This document shows positions 46,824 to 53,808 of a DNA stretch of 53,808 nt, in pieces; the first letter of the stretch is position 1; each line of letters begins with the position of its first letter. Source of the stretch: Prevotella sp. (GTDB taxonomy: Bacteria; Bacteroidota; Bacteroidia; Bacteroidales; Bacteroidaceae); the NCBI GenBank assembly GCA_017965475.1, contig JAGCPV010000074.1, forward strand, positions 1-53,808. The letters run 5' to 3'. The notes under the pieces were generated by a model. It ran no database searches and was not told the origin of the DNA. It saw only the letters and a program-made list of their open reading frames with translations. The position numbers and the translations under genes were made by a program.

Positions 46824-48257
46824 TTAGCCTTTTATTTTCTTATATTCTGCCTGAGCCTGTTTGATCAGGGCGCGGTATTTGGCATTGCTCTGCAGGTAGG
46901 AAATGATGGAGGCTGCCAGCAGACGGCCGGCATCGACGTCGGTCGGCCAGTGGAAGCCCACGACCACGCGGTTGTCACCGAAGACATAGGCGCGGGCCAG
47001 GACCTGGTTCTGGTAGGCTGGTGCCACTTCGGTGAACATCAGACCCAGTGCCCAAGCAAAGCAGGTATGTCCGGAGGGATAGCTGCTGGTGGTCTTGTAG
47101 CTGGGTTCCTTGGCGGGCAGCGGTGTCTCCTCGTTCAACATCGCGAAGGGGCGCAGACGGAAGTAGGTGAGCTTCACGGCCGTGCAGATATCGGCATTGA
47201 TCGGACGGATCATCTCCATGAGGCTGTAGATGGCGGGGGTGCTGACCGGATCGATGGTGATACCGATGATACCACCGAAGATCTTGGCCATGTTGTCCGT
47301 ATTGGCATTGGCGTCCATGACGGCCTGGGAGCCACGGGCGGTCTCACGCAGTTTCTTGGCCTCGTAGTAGCGCATCAGGTCGGCCTGCTGACGGGCGTCG
47401 CTGGCATTGACAGGGGCGTTGAGGATCTTCACACCCTCGGGGATGCCGATACCGGCGGTGGGGTCGTAGGAGTCGGCCAGACCCTTGAGCTTCTTGTATT
47501 CCTTACGGGCAGCGGCGATATCCTCCTCCAGCTTGTTGTCGTTATGAGCCTGTGCGATGGCAGCCGCACCACAGAGGTAACCGCCTTCGACATCGCTCTG
47601 GAAGTTGGAACCGCTGATGACACGGTCCTCACCGAACTGGAAGGCTTTTTTCAGGATATAGTTCTGCAGGGGAGGCCACATCTCGGCGAAGACCAGACCC
47701 ACAGCCCATCCTGCTGCCGTGGTGGCGGAGGTATAGGAGCCTGTGTTGTTCTGTGCGTCGGCGGCATACCAGGCAGATCCCTCACCCATCAGGGCGAAGG
47801 GGCGTTGGCGCTTGTATTTGGACTTGGCTGCTGTGGTAGCCTGCTCACCGGTGCGGTAGGCCCTGTGCAACAGACGTTCCAGGGCGGGAGTAGCCTCCTT
47901 GCTGATGGTGGCCAGGCCCATCACCTCGGCCATCACCTTACACATCACCTCGGGAGTGCGACCCATGTGGGACATCGCCGTCGTGCCACGGGAAGTACTG
48001 CGCTGGAGCTTACCCCACTCCCACTGCACCTTGTCGTCGAGGAAGCTGACATCGTCAACGGCGGGCGGTGCCGGCAGGTACTCCTTCGGGTTGGGCAGGT
48101 TGACTTCGGCCACATAGACGGAGTCGGGAATCGTCACGTCATAATAGGCCGGGGTGTCGTCGGATGCCGGGTTGTCGAATAGGAGGTCAAAGAAATCCTC
48201 ACAGGAAGTTAGGGTCAGGCTGCATGAAGCCAGGATGATCCAAAGATACTTTTTCAT
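46824..48257 (-). CDS. PAP2-superfamily acid phosphatase lipoprotein, paralogue of its neighbour
   Basis: A 477-residue lipoprotein (MKKYLWIILASCSLTLTSCEDFF). It shows the same double-domain plan: a degenerate N-terminal half (KSKYKRQRP kept, TSAT in place of PSGH, SGSNFQSD with Asn for His) and an intact C-terminal half (KLTYFRLRP, PSGHTCFAW, NRVVVGFHWPTD). It is transcribed first, and the stop lies 4 bases before the second paralogue's start. The ATG at 48257 is preferred because upstream in-frame codons lie beyond the promoter and lack a signal peptide. Confidence 0.87.
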   Translation of the reverse strand: MKKYLWIILASCSLTLTSCEDFFDLLFDNPASDDTPAYYDVTIPDSVYVAEVNLPNPKEYLPAPPAVDDVSFLDDKVQWEWGKLQRSTSRGTTAMSHMGRTPEVMCKVMAEVMGLATISKEATPALERLLHRAYRTGEQATTAAKSKYKRQRPFALMGEGSAWYAADAQNNTGSYTSATTAAGWAVGLVFAEMWPPLQNYILKKAFQFGEDRVISGSNFQSDVEGGYLCGAAAIAQAHNDNKLEEDIAAARKEYKKLKGLADSYDPTAGIGIPEGVKILNAPVNASDARQQADLMRYYEAKKLRETARGSQAVMDANANTDNMAKIFGGIIGITIDPVSTPAIYSLMEMIRPINADICTAVKLTYFRLRPFAMLNEETPLPAKEPSYKTTSSYPSGHTCFAWALGLMFTEVAPAYQNQVLARAYVFGDNRVVVGFHWPTDVDAGRLLAASIISYLQSNAKYRALIKQAQAEYKKIKG

Positions 48258-48294
48258 TAGATAGTCTTTTAGAATGTATTTGATATATCGGCTG

Positions 48295-48326
48295 CAAAGG
48301 TACGACAAATCCCCGAAACGACCAAA
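48295..48326 (-). promoter_or_regulatory. Promoter of the tandem phosphatase genes
   Basis: On the minus strand TACCTTTG (48295-48302) is preceded by TTTG (48323-48326) with a 20-base gap. The start would be near 48288, about 30 bases before the ATG at 48257. Confidence 0.75.
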
Positions 48327-48351
48327 GGTTAAACACTTTTTATCATAAGAT

Positions 48352-48410
48352 AAGGGCCGCCCGGGATTATCCCAGACGGCCCTTGGTTGGTCGTTTGCAC
48401 AGTGCAAACG
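48352..48410 (-). terminator. End of the Sus-like operon: GC-rich hairpin and CGTTTGCA palindrome
   Basis: A hairpin AAGGGCCG/CGGCCCTT (48352-48359 with 48377-48384) with an inner GGGA/TCCC stem lies past the SusF-like stop. Before it in the transcript is CGTTTGCA-CAG-TGCAAACG (48392-48410), a perfect inverted repeat. The latter resembles the amylase operator candidates and could be a regulator site about 65 bases upstream of the phosphatase -33 element. Confidence 0.6.
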
Positions 48411-48417
48411 GTTGCAC

Positions 48418-50280
48418 TTACTCTACCGTGCAGTAGATCTTGTCGGAATCCCTACGGGTGGGATAGAGCTTGATGGTCGTACCCTCGACACAGAGGTTCT
48501 TACCATAGCCAACAAGATCATCAATGATGGTTGAGGGTTCCACGGTGTCATTGGCTCCGAGGTTGATGTTCCAGTTCGGATCCGTAGGACCATTGGCACG
48601 GAATTTCCATCCAACAGCATTGACGGCTGCGCCAGTCACTTCGTAACAGAAGTCTGTGGCGTTCCACGTCATCTCTACACCTTCATTCCATCCGCAGAAG
48701 TCACCGGTAACACCCATATATTCGATCTTGGTGCCTTCGATGCTCATCTTTCCCATGTCGAGAACGACATAATAGACACCCTCGCCTGCAGTGGCCTTGA
48801 AGTTGCCACCACCATCTGCAAAGTCGCCTGTGATGCCGCCGGTCATGTGACCCGTGTTGATCTCGGTATCCCAGTTGCCGGGCTCCTTCTGGAACTTGAA
48901 CTCGTTGCCCCATTCGTTAGGATCGGCACAATAGACGTAACCCGTATAGATACCGCTTTCATCTGTGAGGGCCAGTCTCTGTTCGGCATTCGCCCATCCG
49001 TCGGTAGCACCGATGAAGTAGATGAAAGGATCGAAGCTCAGCGGGGTGATTTCGTAGGTATTCTCAGCCATGTTGATGGTGAAGCGGTAGTACTTGGCTG
49101 TTCCATCGACACAGAACGAGTGGTCGCCGTCGAGGTTGTAGCGACGATCGAAGCTACCGCTCAGGTCGGTGCTCTCGCCGGTCGTGCCGAAGAGCTGGTT
49201 CCACTCACCGTTTGCCACGGCGTCGATGGCATCCTTGTCACCGAAGGCGAACCACATCTCACTGCCACTACCTGCGAAGGTGTAGGTGAAGATCGGATCC
49301 TCGAACACATCCTTGTCGCTGTGCGAGAACTGCATCTCCATGGCAGCGTCTGCGTTCCATTCGCCAGGACCGCCGATGAGGTAGTAGTTCTCAGCGATAT
49401 TCACAGGTTCAATCTTATAGCTGTACTCCATCATGTCGAGTGTGATGCGGATCTTCTTGGCATTCAGCACATGGAAGGAGTGTTCACCTCCGAGGTTGTA
49501 ACGACGGTCCATCTTACCCTCCAGGTCCTCACTCTCGCCCTTGGTACCGAAGAGTTGATTCCAGTCACCGGCATCGATGGCGTCGAGAGACTCGTCGTCG
49601 GCAATAGCGAACCAGCAGTCATCACCGCCAGAGTCGATGGTGATGGTGAAGACAGGATCGTCATAGACATCAGCGTCGCTGTGTATGAACTGCTGTGAGC
49701 GGGCCCCGTCAACACTCCAGCCGCCGGCAGCACCTATCACGTAGTAAGCGGGAGAGATCTGCACCTTGAAGAGCGGGGTGAACTGTACGTGCTGCTCTGC
49801 GTAGTAGTTCTCGCCGGGCTTGCCGATGTATGCCTGAGAGGCACCATTGGTCACCGTCATGAGCGTGGTGCGCATATAGAGCTCAGTCGTCTTCGGATTG
49901 CGGGTGATGAAGTCGAAATAGGCATCCTGCAATGTGCTGGGAGAGACGGTCACGACATTTTCCTCGTCGATGGAGGCTGGCAGTGAAACAGACTCTGAAT
50001 AGCCAGGATCGATGGAGAATTCCACCTCAGCTGCGATGGCCATGTTGGCGGGCATGGCACCCTCACGTACCGATACGGTACCGATCCTGATGTCCTCCTC
50101 GGCCTCGATGAGGCTCTCAATGTTGATCGCGCTGGCCTCGGATGTCATCGTGACATCATCGGCAGCAAGCGGGCTCTCTTGTGAGTAGGACTGTGGTCCT
50201 ACCTCGGGGTCAAAGTTCTCCGTACATGCCGTGAAGGCGATGCCCAGAAGAGCCGACATAAAGATATTTAGCTTTTTCAT
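48418..50280 (-). CDS. SusF/SusE-like starch-binding outer membrane lipoprotein
   Basis: A 620-residue lipoprotein (MKKLNIFMSALLGIAFTACTENFDPEVG). After an N-terminal Ig-like SusE/F domain come consecutive glycan-binding-type beta modules, each opening with a strand such as YYVIGAAGGW, YYLIGGPGEWN and YFIGATDGWANAE. Two of them are near repeats, sharing DV[YF]-[DE]DPIFT, WNQLFGT-GES-DL and RRYNL-G-HSF. It should sit at the cell surface and bind starch or a related glucan beside the SusC/SusD pore. Last gene of the operon. Confidence 0.85.
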   Translation of the reverse strand: MKKLNIFMSALLGIAFTACTENFDPEVGPQSYSQESPLAADDVTMTSEASAINIESLIEAEEDIRIGTVSVREGAMPANMAIAAEVEFSIDPGYSESVSLPASIDEENVVTVSPSTLQDAYFDFITRNPKTTELYMRTTLMTVTNGASQAYIGKPGENYYAEQHVQFTPLFKVQISPAYYVIGAAGGWSVDGARSQQFIHSDADVYDDPVFTITIDSGGDDCWFAIADDESLDAIDAGDWNQLFGTKGESEDLEGKMDRRYNLGGEHSFHVLNAKKIRITLDMMEYSYKIEPVNIAENYYLIGGPGEWNADAAMEMQFSHSDKDVFEDPIFTYTFAGSGSEMWFAFGDKDAIDAVANGEWNQLFGTTGESTDLSGSFDRRYNLDGDHSFCVDGTAKYYRFTINMAENTYEITPLSFDPFIYFIGATDGWANAEQRLALTDESGIYTGYVYCADPNEWGNEFKFQKEPGNWDTEINTGHMTGGITGDFADGGGNFKATAGEGVYYVVLDMGKMSIEGTKIEYMGVTGDFCGWNEGVEMTWNATDFCYEVTGAAVNAVGWKFRANGPTDPNWNINLGANDTVEPSTIIDDLVGYGKNLCVEGTTIKLYPTRRDSDKIYCTVE

Positions 50281-50294
50281 ATTCTTACTCGGAT

Positions 50295-51200
50295 TTATTT
50301 AACTTGTTCAAACTTGATGGTACCTTGGTTCATATCGAGCGTTATCTCCAGCGGACCGCCAGGATAGGTCAGGAATGTCCAAGAACCCTTACCGGGATAT
50401 ACGTACTGATCAACATAGACACCGTCGGTGAACGCGCACTCTGTCGATACGTCGTCCTCCTGGTGACCCAGAGAGTTACCACCGTCCCAGCCGGTCAGGG
50501 CTGTGTAGATACGGAAGGTCAGGTCGCCCTCAGGCATCTCGACAACACCATTGTAGATCTTGCTACCGATCTCGGTCTCATAGATACGCCAGTCGGCCAG
50601 TGCCTCGGCATTGGCAGCCTTCGGCTCTGTCCAGCCGCCGCAGTTACCGATGATCCAGACGGAGCCAAGGCTCTTGATGGCGCAGTAGGCGGCCATGTGC
50701 TCAAAGTTCACTGCGTTGGACAGGATCACCGTGCCAGGCACGTCGTTACCCTTGGAATCCTGGATGCTTGACTTGATGCGGAAGGCAATCTCACGGAAGC
50801 CCTGATCCACATAGTCTTCCTCGCTTGTCACACCGTCGATCTCGCAGATAGCCTCTGCAATCTCCTCACCGCTGATGTCGGCGTCGCAGATGGTGTAGGT
50901 GGTGGCCAGGAACTTGTCGGCACCGTCCTTTTCGTTCCAGACGATATTACCGTCCTTGTTGACACCCACCTGAACCTGATAGGTGGCCAGAGCATTATAG
51001 CCGTAGTTGGGCTGCGACCATGTGAGGTTCACCCTGTTGTCGGGCGTCAGCTGGATATACTGACTGGCCACGGGTGAGGTGTTGACGACAAACTGTGTCG
51101 GCTTTCCGATGGTGGGGTTGGAGTCACGGTCGTCTTTGCAGGACGTCAATACCGTGGCAAAACCCATCAACATCAGTGCGAATGAAAATATCTTTTTCAT
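50295..51200 (-). CDS. SusE-like outer membrane lipoprotein
   Basis: A 301-residue lipoprotein (MKKIFSFALMLMGFATVLTSCKDDRD). An N-terminal SusE-type Ig-like domain (VNLTWSQPNYGYNALATYQVQVGV, with paired strands and FRIKSSIQDSKGND) is followed by a single C-terminal carbohydrate-binding-type module (VWIIGNCGGWTEPK ... LTFRIYTALTGWDGGNSLG). It lies 26 bases after the SusD-like gene and 14 bases before the SusF-like gene, which supports one operon in SusC-D-E-F order. Probable surface glycan-binding protein. Confidence 0.85.
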   Translation of the reverse strand: MKKIFSFALMLMGFATVLTSCKDDRDSNPTIGKPTQFVVNTSPVASQYIQLTPDNRVNLTWSQPNYGYNALATYQVQVGVNKDGNIVWNEKDGADKFLATTYTICDADISGEEIAEAICEIDGVTSEEDYVDQGFREIAFRIKSSIQDSKGNDVPGTVILSNAVNFEHMAAYCAIKSLGSVWIIGNCGGWTEPKAANAEALADWRIYETEIGSKIYNGVVEMPEGDLTFRIYTALTGWDGGNSLGHQEDDVSTECAFTDGVYVDQYVYPGKGSWTFLTYPGGPLEITLDMNQGTIKFEQVK

Positions 51201-51226
51201 AATTCTTTATTCTTAGTTCTTAATTC

Positions 51227-52837
51227 TTAGTATCCGGGATTCTGCTTGATGTCACCCTTCACCTGATCGGCAGGGATAGCGAAGATATTCAAATGAGCGC
51301 TGAAGGCGCGGCCGTCCTTGGCTCCACCTTTCCACATCCACTTGTAACTGCTGCCACCGAACTTGCCATGGCGGATCAGATCGACGCGGCGACGGCCCTC
51401 GAAGTAGAACTCACGGCTCCACTCGTCGAGAATCTGGTCGAGCGTATAGACGGTCTTCGTCTCGGCATTGGCACGGGTGCGCAGAGCATTGATCATCTCT
51501 GTACCCTCAGCAGTGGTCTGGTCGCCGTTCTGACGGGCTGTTGCCTCTGCGTAGGTCAGGTAGGCCTCGGCCACGCGGAAGAAGAAGTAGTCGGCGTCGG
51601 GGAACTGGGCATCGCTACCCTTCACGACGGCACCCGTGGATTTGTAGTTGATGAACTTAGCCACGCCGTAGCCGTCCTTGAAGTCACCAAAATAACCAAA
51701 CTCGTTTCTCAGTGAGTGACCCTTGCTGAAGAAGAGGGCGCGGTCGTCGCCGGCGGCGGTCTTCATGTCATAGCCCTGCACATCGGTAGGTGCATCGTCC
51801 TTCGGGAAGAACTTGTGAACCAGGTCGTAGCGGGCGCGGTTACCTGCCCATTTCTCACTGGTACCGTTGTTGCCACCGGGATCGGCAGCTGTGGCGTCCA
51901 TGTCGATATCGTAGGTTGAAGCCATCAGGAAAAGGCTGACACCCCAGGAGGTGGTCTTCTTACCGTCGCAGAGCACGGGGAAAATACACTCGTTGGAAGC
52001 GGCGCTCTCACCGTTGTCGCCCATGAACAGCATCTGGTAGGCGCTCCAGTCGGCGGTGCCTGTCATGTTCAGCTGATAGGGAGAGTCGATGACCTTCTTG
52101 GCATACTCGGCAGCCTTGTCCCACTGGGCAGTGCCCGTATAGACTTCAGCATTGAAGTAGAGACGCATCAGCAGCATCCAGGCGGCAGCCTTGTCAACGC
52201 GGCCGTACATGAAGTCGCTGGAGTTCTTGGCACGGGCGGTAGCCAGTGCAGGCTCGATCTCCTTCAGCTCATTCTCGATCCATGCGTAGATCTCGGGACG
52301 GGTCTTATAGGTAGGTGTGCTCAGGGTCTCTGAGAAAGGAACGCCTCCGAAGGCATCCATCATCAGGTAGTAGTGCAGGGCACGGATGAAGCGGATCTCA
52401 GCGATCTTCTGGGCATCTCCGTCGCCGATTACCTGCAGGTACTGGTTGCAGTAGCTGATACCTGTTGTCAGACGGTTGAAGTAACCGTTCAACATCGGGT
52501 GGGAAGCGTCGTAGGTGTTGTAGTCGAACTGCTGGATACCATCGTCACCCCAGTGGCAGATGGCCTCGTCGGTGGTCAGTTCGTTGGAGTTCCACATCTG
52601 GCGGATAAAACCGGTGGTACCACCGTCCAGTCCGTCAATATCGCAGTCGCCGTTGGCGCCGCCATTACCCTGTAGTCCAAGGTTGGCATAGCACTTGTTG
52701 AACAGACCGTCATAATCGACTTCCAACGAGAGATTGGGGTCAATCGGGGTCACGTCCAAGTCCTTGGTGCAGGAAGTCATTCCAAACAGCAGCGTCAGTG
52801 CTGCAGCGGGAAGTATATTCTGAATGAATCTTTTCAT
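51227..52837 (-). CDS. SusD/RagB-family nutrient-binding lipoprotein
   Basis: A 536-residue lipoprotein (MKRFIQNILPAAALTLLFGMTSCTKDLDV). Helical TPR-like structure with SusD landmarks: EIRFIRALHYYLMMDAFGGVPF, DKAAAWMLLMRLYFNAEVYTG, FFFRVAEAYLTYAEATARQNGDQ and EFYFEGRRRVDLIRHGKF. SusD proteins cap the SusC pore and bind oligosaccharides. I start at the ATG at 52837 because it gives a clean lipoprotein signal; upstream in-frame codons do not. The SusC-like gene ends 40 bases upstream. Confidence 0.93.
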   Translation of the reverse strand: MKRFIQNILPAAALTLLFGMTSCTKDLDVTPIDPNLSLEVDYDGLFNKCYANLGLQGNGGANGDCDIDGLDGGTTGFIRQMWNSNELTTDEAICHWGDDGIQQFDYNTYDASHPMLNGYFNRLTTGISYCNQYLQVIGDGDAQKIAEIRFIRALHYYLMMDAFGGVPFSETLSTPTYKTRPEIYAWIENELKEIEPALATARAKNSSDFMYGRVDKAAAWMLLMRLYFNAEVYTGTAQWDKAAEYAKKVIDSPYQLNMTGTADWSAYQMLFMGDNGESAASNECIFPVLCDGKKTTSWGVSLFLMASTYDIDMDATAADPGGNNGTSEKWAGNRARYDLVHKFFPKDDAPTDVQGYDMKTAAGDDRALFFSKGHSLRNEFGYFGDFKDGYGVAKFINYKSTGAVVKGSDAQFPDADYFFFRVAEAYLTYAEATARQNGDQTTAEGTEMINALRTRANAETKTVYTLDQILDEWSREFYFEGRRRVDLIRHGKFGGSSYKWMWKGGAKDGRAFSAHLNIFAIPADQVKGDIKQNPGY

Positions 52838-52877
52838 GACTATTATTCTTTTATTGTTATTCATTATGCATGATGCA

Positions 52878-53808
52878 TTATAAACTGAAGTTCACACCAA
52901 AGATGAACGAGATAGGACGCGGGTACATCTGGTTGTCGTAACCGTTGTTAATCTCAGGATCGATTCCGTCGTAGTTCGTGATGGTGAACACATTAGAGAC
53001 GGTACCATAGACACGTCCTGCCAGACCGTGCCAGCTGCTGCACTTGAACAGGTCGCTGAATGAGTAACCGAGGGTGATGTTGTCACACTTCAGGAATGAA
53101 GCGTTGTGAACATAGCGGTCAACGATCTGTGCCGTCACAGCGTAGGTGTAACGACCTTCAGACATGGCGTTCACCGGACGGTTGTTCAACACGTGGAATG
53201 AGTTATAGACCTCATTCGGGTTCATGTTGGTCATACCGGCAGAGATATTGTCGAACACATAGTTGTTGAAGTTGGCACGGAGTGAGAAGCCGAGGTCCCA
53301 GTTCTTGTACTCCATGCGAGAGCTCAGACCCATGGTCACGTCGGGAGCCGGCTTCTTGTAGAAGTAACGGTCTTCGGGTGTGATCAGACCGTCACCATTG
53401 CGGTCAACAACGGCATTCTCGATGGCCTTGCCGTCCTTGTCATAAGCCTGCTGATACACATAGAAGGAGTTCATGGCATAGCCGACCTGGTTGTACTGGA
53501 GGTACTTATCGGTACCGATGGTGATGCCGGTGTTGGGCACGGGAGAACCGTCGGCTGAAACACCGCTCAGGTCGGTAATCTCGTTGTGGTTGTACGTGAA
53601 GTTGTAGTCAACCGTCCAGTAGAAGTCATTGGTCTGGATGGGCTTGAAACCGAGAGTGACCTCGATACCCTTGTTCTCCATGTCACCAATGTTCTGCCAA
53701 GCCTGGTTGCGGAAGGCTGACATGGCTACGGTCGGAGCGTAGTTCAACAAATCGGTGGTCTTACGGAGGTAAGCATCGATGCTGGCGGTGATGCGCTGGT
53801 TGAACAGA
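52878..53808 (-). CDS. SusC/RagA-family TonB-dependent receptor, C-terminal part
   Basis: The frame is open from the right edge (CTG at 53807) and gives 309 residues plus stop. The sequence is the C-terminal barrel of a SusC-type receptor: KGIEVTLGFKPIQTNDFYWTVDYNFTYNHNEIT, GDGLITPEDRYFYKKPAPDVTMGLSSRMEYKNWDL and the terminal VTLGYSFSDLF ... YPRPISFIFGVNFSL. With the SusD-like partner it forms an outer-membrane importer for glycan oligosaccharides, energised by TonB. The plug domain and promoter lie outside the window. Confidence 0.95.
   Translation of the reverse strand, partial: LFNQRITASIDAYLRKTTDLLNYAPTVAMSAFRNQAWQNIGDMENKGIEVTLGFKPIQTNDFYWTVDYNFTYNHNEITDLSGVSADGSPVPNTGITIGTDKYLQYNQVGYAMNSFYVYQQAYDKDGKAIENAVVDRNGDGLITPEDRYFYKKPAPDVTMGLSSRMEYKNWDLGFSLRANFNNYVFDNISAGMTNMNPNEVYNSFHVLNNRPVNAMSEGRYTYAVTAQIVDRYVHNASFLKCDNITLGYSFSDLFKCSSWHGLAGRVYGTVSNVFTITNYDGIDPEINNGYDNQMYPRPISFIFGVNFSL

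Noticed and set aside
46818-48182. A 454-codon open frame on the plus strand antisense to the second PAP2 gene
   Set aside because: Its translation is Gly/Val/His/Leu-rich with no motif, and the opposite strand encodes clear PAP2 motifs with a lipoprotein signal. It is a shadow of GC-rich codon use.

Overview
This window comes from a member of the Bacteroidales, most likely a gut or rumen Prevotellaceae species. The evidence is a SusC/SusD-type operon, PorU and PorV of the type IX secretion system (T9SS), a Bacteroidetes HU-related protein with a smalltalk peptide gene, and repeated use of the Bacteroidetes promoter pattern (-33 TTTG or TTG, about 20 bases, then -7 TAnnTTTG). Many genes are preceded by A-rich leaders rather than Shine-Dalgarno sites.

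Layout. 1-4261 (minus): a tightly packed cassette of an amino-acid-type adenylating enzyme, an acetyltransferase-like protein, a stand-alone acyl carrier protein, an SDR reductase and a KAS III-like enzyme that runs off the left edge. 4262-7620 (plus): rplM-rpsI-rpsB-tsf with a long structured leader and a strong terminator. 7643-10870: a DUF4143 ATPase with phased upstream repeats, a flavodoxin-like lipoprotein and an FAH-family enzyme. 10906-16167: porU, porV and ispF.

16328-28737 (plus): an 11-gene, roughly 12 kb phospho-signalling island. It encodes two Ser/Thr kinases, a PP2C phosphatase, four FHA proteins (one a membrane-anchored FHA-FHA-trypsin-like protease fusion), a WG-repeat protein, an outer-membrane barrel, a secreted protein and a lipoprotein. 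An M6 metalloprotease and a 14-residue-repeat protein follow, and a zinc-ribbon/FHA protein converges on them. This is the most unusual system in the window. The gene set predicts phosphorylation by cytoplasmic kinases, reading of phosphothreonine by FHA domains, and passage of the signal across the inner membrane to a periplasmic protease.

32427-45343: an accessory region. It holds a probable minus-strand small RNA, two glycosyltransferases, a secreted alpha-amylase with a T9SS tail, an HU-related/smalltalk pair, an M15 peptidase, a 59-residue zinc-ribbon protein, a VapE-like ATPase, a TPR/HTH regulator and a second AAA ATPase. A family of short palindromic repeats (core GGGGYCWGRCCCC flanked by AACTTAGTG) occurs at five places between 34.5 and 45.4 kb. 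One copy lies in frame inside a glycosyltransferase, and two overlap stop codons.

45341-53808 (minus): two tandem lipoprotein phosphatases of the PAP2 superfamily, each with a degenerate N-terminal half, downstream of a starch-utilisation-like operon (SusC-SusD-SusE-SusF order) that enters from the right edge.
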